A stretch of DNA of 42,828 nt, taken from contig JAMPXV010000003.1 of assembly GCA_023700985.1 (NCBI GenBank), forward strand, positions 1 through 42,828, in the 5' to 3' direction. Of the stretch, positions 40,147 to 42,828 are shown piece by piece. Made by a program: the position numbers and the translations under genes. The DNA is from Lysobacter sp. Lineage in GTDB: Bacteria > Pseudomonadota > Gammaproteobacteria > Burkholderiales > Usitatibacteraceae. A model generated the notes under the pieces. The model did not search any database. It was not told where the DNA came from and was given only the letters and a program-made list of their open reading frames with translations. The first letter of the stretch is position 1; each line of letters starts with the position of its first letter.

Positions 40147-40152
40147 ATCTTA
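40147..40152 (-). promoter_or_regulatory. Possible -10 element upstream of the kinase gene
   Basis: TAAGAT preceded by GTG lies on the minus strand in the 121-bp gap, about 70 bases from the kinase ATG. No good -35 is seen. Confidence 0.3.
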
Positions 40153-40197
40153 CACGGTGTGCGAGGCGGGCGTGTGCCGCCGCGGCCATCGCGCGTT

Positions 40198-40698
40198 TCA
40201 GGTCCCGTGCCGGGAAAGGGCCGCCCGGATCGCCTCCACGCGGTCGCGGTTGACGGAGAAGTCGCGCACCCCGAGGCGCGCGGCGCTCTTCACGTGGATC
40301 ACCCCGGACGCGGCGACCAGCGCGAACTCCGTGTCGTCGACGAAGCCCATCGCCCGGCTGGCGAACTCCGCGTGGAGGTAGGAAGGCGTGCGCGTGACCA
40401 CCGTCGCGCGAGGCATCGACGCGACGGCGGCCTCGAGGGCGGCCCAGGCCCGAGCGGGGTCGCCCTGGAAGGCGATGGGCGCGACGTGGTGCGTCGCGTC
40501 CTCCCGCGGCGCCGTGGAGGAGACCCAGTTCGGCCGCCAGCCGCCGTCGGCGAACCGGCCGCCCGCGAACCCCAGGGAGGCCGGCCGCGTTCCGGAGAAA
40601 AGGCCCATTGTCGGTCCGGCGAGGGCGGCGGCGAGCACGGCCAGGGCGAGGGCCGCGGTGCCGGTCGCGGCAACGCGGCGCACCCGCCCGGCGTTCAC
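40198..40698 (-). CDS. DUF1499 family membrane-anchored or secreted protein
   Basis: This is a 166-residue protein with an N-terminal hydrophobic segment (about residues 9-30, possibly an uncleaved anchor), followed by a DUF1499 domain: PNWVSSTAPREDATHHVAPI near residue 56, VVTRTPSYLHAEFASRAMGFVDDTEF, and SAARLGVRDFSVNRDRVEAI. These match the conserved core of the family, whose role is not known to me. The start is GTG at 40698, overlapping the quinone oxidoreductase stop as GTGA, so it is the downstream partner in that small operon. Confidence 0.82.
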   Translation of the reverse strand: MNAGRVRRVAATGTAALALAVLAAALAGPTMGLFSGTRPASLGFAGGRFADGGWRPNWVSSTAPREDATHHVAPIAFQGDPARAWAALEAAVASMPRATVVTRTPSYLHAEFASRAMGFVDDTEFALVAASGVIHVKSAARLGVRDFSVNRDRVEAIRAALSRHGT

Positions 40699-41669
40699 GG
40701 CACCAGGATGGTGGACCCGGTCGTCTTGCGGGCCTCGAGGTCGCGGTGGGCCTGCGCCGCGTCCTTGAGGGCGTAGGACTGCCGCGGATCGATCTTGATG
40801 CGCCCGGCGACGACGTGGTCGAAGAGTTCCTTCGTGGCGGCGAGCAGCTCCTCGCGCTTGCCGACGTGGGTGTCGAGCGTGGGGCGCGTGACGTAGAGCG
40901 AACCCTTGGCCGCGAGGACGCCGAGGTTCAGCGCGTCGACGGGCCCCGTGGCGTTGCCGAAGCTCACCATGAGGCCGCGCGGCTGCAGGCAGTCGAGCGA
41001 CTTCATGAAGGTGTCCTTGCCGATCGAGTCGTACACCACCGGCACGCCCTTGCCGCCCGTGATCTCCTTCACGCGGGCGAGGAAGTCCTCCTTCGTGTAG
41101 ATGATCGTGTGCGCGGCGCCATGCGCCCGGGCGATCGCCGCCTTCTCTTCAGAGCCCACGGTGCCGATGAGATTCGCGCCCAGCGCCTTCGCCCACTGGC
41201 AGGCGATGAGGCCCACGCCGCCGGCGGCCGCGTGGAAGAGGATCGTCTCGCCCGCCTTCACGGGATAGGTGCGGCGCAGCAGGTACTGGACCGTGAGGCC
41301 CTGCAGCATCATGCACGCCGCCTGCTCGAACGAGATCGCGTCGGGGAGCTTCACCAGGCGCTCGGCCGGATGGATCTTCACCTCGGCGTAGGTTCCCAGC
41401 GGGCCCGTGGTCCAGGCCACCCGGTCGCCCGCCTTGATCTCGGTCACGCCGGGGCCGACCGCCTCGACGACGCCGGCGCCCTCGCGACCGATGGCCGCGG
41501 GAAGGGGCAGCGGGTAGAGGCCGCTGCGGTGGTAGGTATCGATGTAGTTGAGGCCGATGGCCTTCAGGCGGATGCGCGCCTCGCCGGGGCCGGGGTCGCC
41601 GACGGCGACTTCCTCCCACTGGAGGACTTCGGGACCGCCGGTCTTGTGGAATCGGATCGCGTGGGGCAT
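40695..41669 (-). CDS. qorA: NADPH:quinone oxidoreductase (zinc-free MDR family)
   Basis: This is a 324-residue medium-chain reductase of the QOR type. It shows AIRFHKTGGPEVLQWEEV at the start, the substrate-side GLNYIDTYHRSGLYPLPLP, GREGAGVVEAVG, and the nucleotide motif HAAAGGVGLIACQWAKALGA (AxxGGVG). The structural and catalytic zinc cysteines of alcohol dehydrogenases are missing, as in QOR. It reduces quinones with NADPH in one-electron steps. Length is normal (about 325). The stop overlaps the DUF1499 gene (GTGA). Confidence 0.93.
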   Translation of the reverse strand: MPHAIRFHKTGGPEVLQWEEVAVGDPGPGEARIRLKAIGLNYIDTYHRSGLYPLPLPAAIGREGAGVVEAVGPGVTEIKAGDRVAWTTGPLGTYAEVKIHPAERLVKLPDAISFEQAACMMLQGLTVQYLLRRTYPVKAGETILFHAAAGGVGLIACQWAKALGANLIGTVGSEEKAAIARAHGAAHTIIYTKEDFLARVKEITGGKGVPVVYDSIGKDTFMKSLDCLQPRGLMVSFGNATGPVDALNLGVLAAKGSLYVTRPTLDTHVGKREELLAATKELFDHVVAGRIKIDPRQSYALKDAAQAHRDLEARKTTGSTILVP

Positions 41670-41799
41670 GGGGAGCTCGGAAGAGGTTGGGGTACGGAGG
41701 CGATATTGTGAACCGAAAACGCCCGGGGAACGGGGACGCGGCGGCAGGCGCACCGCCTGCGCGCGGGAATGCGCCTCCCGGGACTTCGCGCGAGGCGCG
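41670..41799. other. Intergenic region upstream of qorA
   Basis: These 130 bases hold no gene I can support. On the minus strand TTCACAATATCGCC lies about 35 bases before qorA and may hold its -10. There is no clear terminator for the formyltransferase-like gene that ends at 41800. Confidence 0.4.
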
Positions 41800-42732
41800 T
41801 CAGGTGCCGAGGATCGTGCCGGGGCCCGCGCCCGCGGCCCTGGCCCACTCGGCGGCGGAGACCTTCTTGCCCTCCTCCGGCTTCACCTTGGCGATCTCGA
41901 CCTGGCCGCCCTGGGCGGTGACGCGAATGGACTCGGCGCCGACCTCGGTGATCTCGCCGATCTTGCCCTTCACCGCGCCGAAGGTGCGCACGAGGTGCTT
42001 GCGCGAGCCGAAGAGCTGCAGCTTCCTTCCGCCGATGGTGGTCCACGCGCCCGGCGCGGGATCGGCGCCGCGGATCGTGTTGTGGATCCAGTCCACGTGC
42101 TGGTTCCAGTACACCCGCGCCTCGGCGGCGCGGAACCAGCCCTCGTAGGAGGCCTGCGACTCGTCCTGCACGACTTCCGCGTGCTTGCCGGCGACCACGA
42201 GGTCGGCGGCCTCGAGCATCGCCTGCACGCCCATCGGGAAGAGGCGGTCGAAGTAGACCGTGCCGAGCGTGTCGTTCTCCGAGACCGGCGTGCGCTTCTG
42301 CAGGATCACCGCGCCCTCGTCCAGCCCGTCGGTGGGGCGGAAGATCGTGAGCCCGGTCTCCGTCTCCCCCCTGGTGATGGGCCAGTTGATGGAACTGGGG
42401 CCGCGGTACTTCGGCAGGAGCGACGGGTGGAACTGGATCGTGCCGTGCGTCGGGATGCTCACGAACTCCTGCGGCGCGAACTGCAGCACGAAGGCCATGA
42501 TGCCGATGTCGGCACCGAGCTTCTTCATCGCCGCGGTCGCCTCCGGCGCCTTGAGCGAGGGGAACTGGAAGACCTCGAGGCCCTTCTCGAGGGCCGTGAC
42601 CTTCATGGGGTCGGGCCTGGCGCCCTCCTTCTCGGGGGCGCAGAAGACGCCGGCGACGGTGTCGCCGCGGGCGAGGAAGGCTTCGAGGACGGCTTTGCCG
42701 AAATCCTGCTGTCCGATGATCGCAATGCGCAT
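41800..42732 (-). CDS. Formyltransferase-fold protein resembling the 10-formyl-THF hydrolase domain
   Basis: This is a 310-residue protein with an N-terminal formyl-transferase domain and a C-terminal OB-like domain (about residues 205-310). It starts IAIIGQQDFGKAVLEAFL. The loop THGTIQFHPSLLPKYRG (His102) and SSINWPITRGETETG, followed by DGLDEGAVILQK (Asp138), match the hydrolase part of 10-formyltetrahydrofolate dehydrogenase better than methionyl-tRNA formyltransferase. The Asn two residues before the His in Fmt is Gln here. The likely substrate is 10-formyl-THF or a formylated or sugar-nucleotide compound. It probably controls one-carbon units and releases formate, which the nearby formate dehydrogenase could oxidise; that link is inference. 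Confidence 0.85.
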   Translation of the reverse strand: MRIAIIGQQDFGKAVLEAFLARGDTVAGVFCAPEKEGARPDPMKVTALEKGLEVFQFPSLKAPEATAAMKKLGADIGIMAFVLQFAPQEFVSIPTHGTIQFHPSLLPKYRGPSSINWPITRGETETGLTIFRPTDGLDEGAVILQKRTPVSENDTLGTVYFDRLFPMGVQAMLEAADLVVAGKHAEVVQDESQASYEGWFRAAEARVYWNQHVDWIHNTIRGADPAPGAWTTIGGRKLQLFGSRKHLVRTFGAVKGKIGEITEVGAESIRVTAQGGQVEIAKVKPEEGKKVSAAEWARAAGAGPGTILGT

Positions 42733-42746
42733 GAGAGTTATCCGAT

Positions 42747-42802
42747 CGAAAGTCCTGGGAAACGCCGATGAACGCCGATGTCACGCCGATGAACGCCGAT
42801 GG
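42747..42802 (+). repeat. Dispersed CGCCGATGAA repeat (copy D) near the window end
   Basis: The head CGAAAGTCCTGGGA is followed by units AACGCCGATGA, ACGCCGATGT, CACGCCGATGA and ACGCCGATGG. Same plan as copies A and B but in plus orientation, just upstream of the minus-strand formyltransferase-like gene. A partner arm at the usual 60- to 75-base distance would lie beyond base 42828. Confidence 0.88.
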
Positions 42803-42828
42803 CCTGGCGGCAATTCAATGAGCGCTCA

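Overview
The window looks like a high-GC betaproteobacterial chromosome segment. I infer this from a Bug-family (TctC-type) solute receptor, a TRAP transporter, LutABC, an NAD-type formate dehydrogenase, sucCD, very high third-position GC and constant NTGA gene overlaps. No 16S rRNA or other marker fixes the genus. I see no tRNA, rRNA, IS element, prophage, CRISPR array or recognisable defence system. Coding is dense and mostly on the minus strand.

Layout from left to right. (1) 1-2250: TRAP transporter dctP-dctQ-dctM, with dctM running off the left edge and a hairpin between dctP and dctQ. (2) 2426-9758: a ten-gene minus-strand operon for an Mrp/MBH-type cation/proton antiporter, in transcription order E-F-G-DUF4040-B-C-D-D-small protein-D. 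It has three separate antiporter-like subunits and no fused MrpA. (3) 9848-12947: lutA-lutB-lutC lactate oxidation operon, interrupted by dispersed repeats. (4) 12972-15961: a penicillin-binding DD-peptidase overlapping a TonB-dependent receptor. (5) 16061-18147 (+): a MetY-like PLP enzyme and an alpha/beta hydrolase. (6) 18169-20393 (-): an Atm1-type ABC exporter and a lipoprotein. (7) 20431-23547 (+): a Hyi-like isomerase, an HtrA-like protein lacking two catalytic-triad residues, and an MFS transporter. (8) 23561-24784 (-): a GGDEF diguanylate cyclase. (9) 25192-32490 (-): a fused FdsG-FdsB and an FdsA formate dehydrogenase, followed by a GNAT acetyltransferase, a Bug-type binding protein and a tartrate/isopropylmalate-type dehydrogenase. 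(10) 32680-34637: a class II glutamine amidotransferase converging on a tandem cyclic-nucleotide-domain protein. (11) 34747-36799 (-): sucC-sucD. (12) 36898-40076 (-): a CHASE2 Ser/Thr kinase and a DUF2889 protein. (13) 40198-42732 (-): a DUF1499 protein, a quinone oxidoreductase and a formyl-THF-hydrolase-like protein.

The metabolic theme is oxidation of small organic acids (lactate, formate, probably tartrate- or malate-like acids, TRAP substrates) feeding NADH, quinones and the TCA cycle, with a cation/proton antiporter nearby.

The most unusual signal is not a protein. A dispersed repeat family with a head like AAAGTCYYGGGAA and about four 10-bp units of the type ACGCCGATGA or ACACGGATGA occurs seven times. 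Two pairs are inverted around 58-75 bp loops, as in REPIN-like elements. The copies sit inside the lut and formate dehydrogenase operons. Their GGATGA units create chains of stop/start overlaps that keep each interrupted junction bridged by short reading frames. Several genes also appear to have leaderless or near-leaderless promoters, and the TonB receptor seems to need a CTG start.
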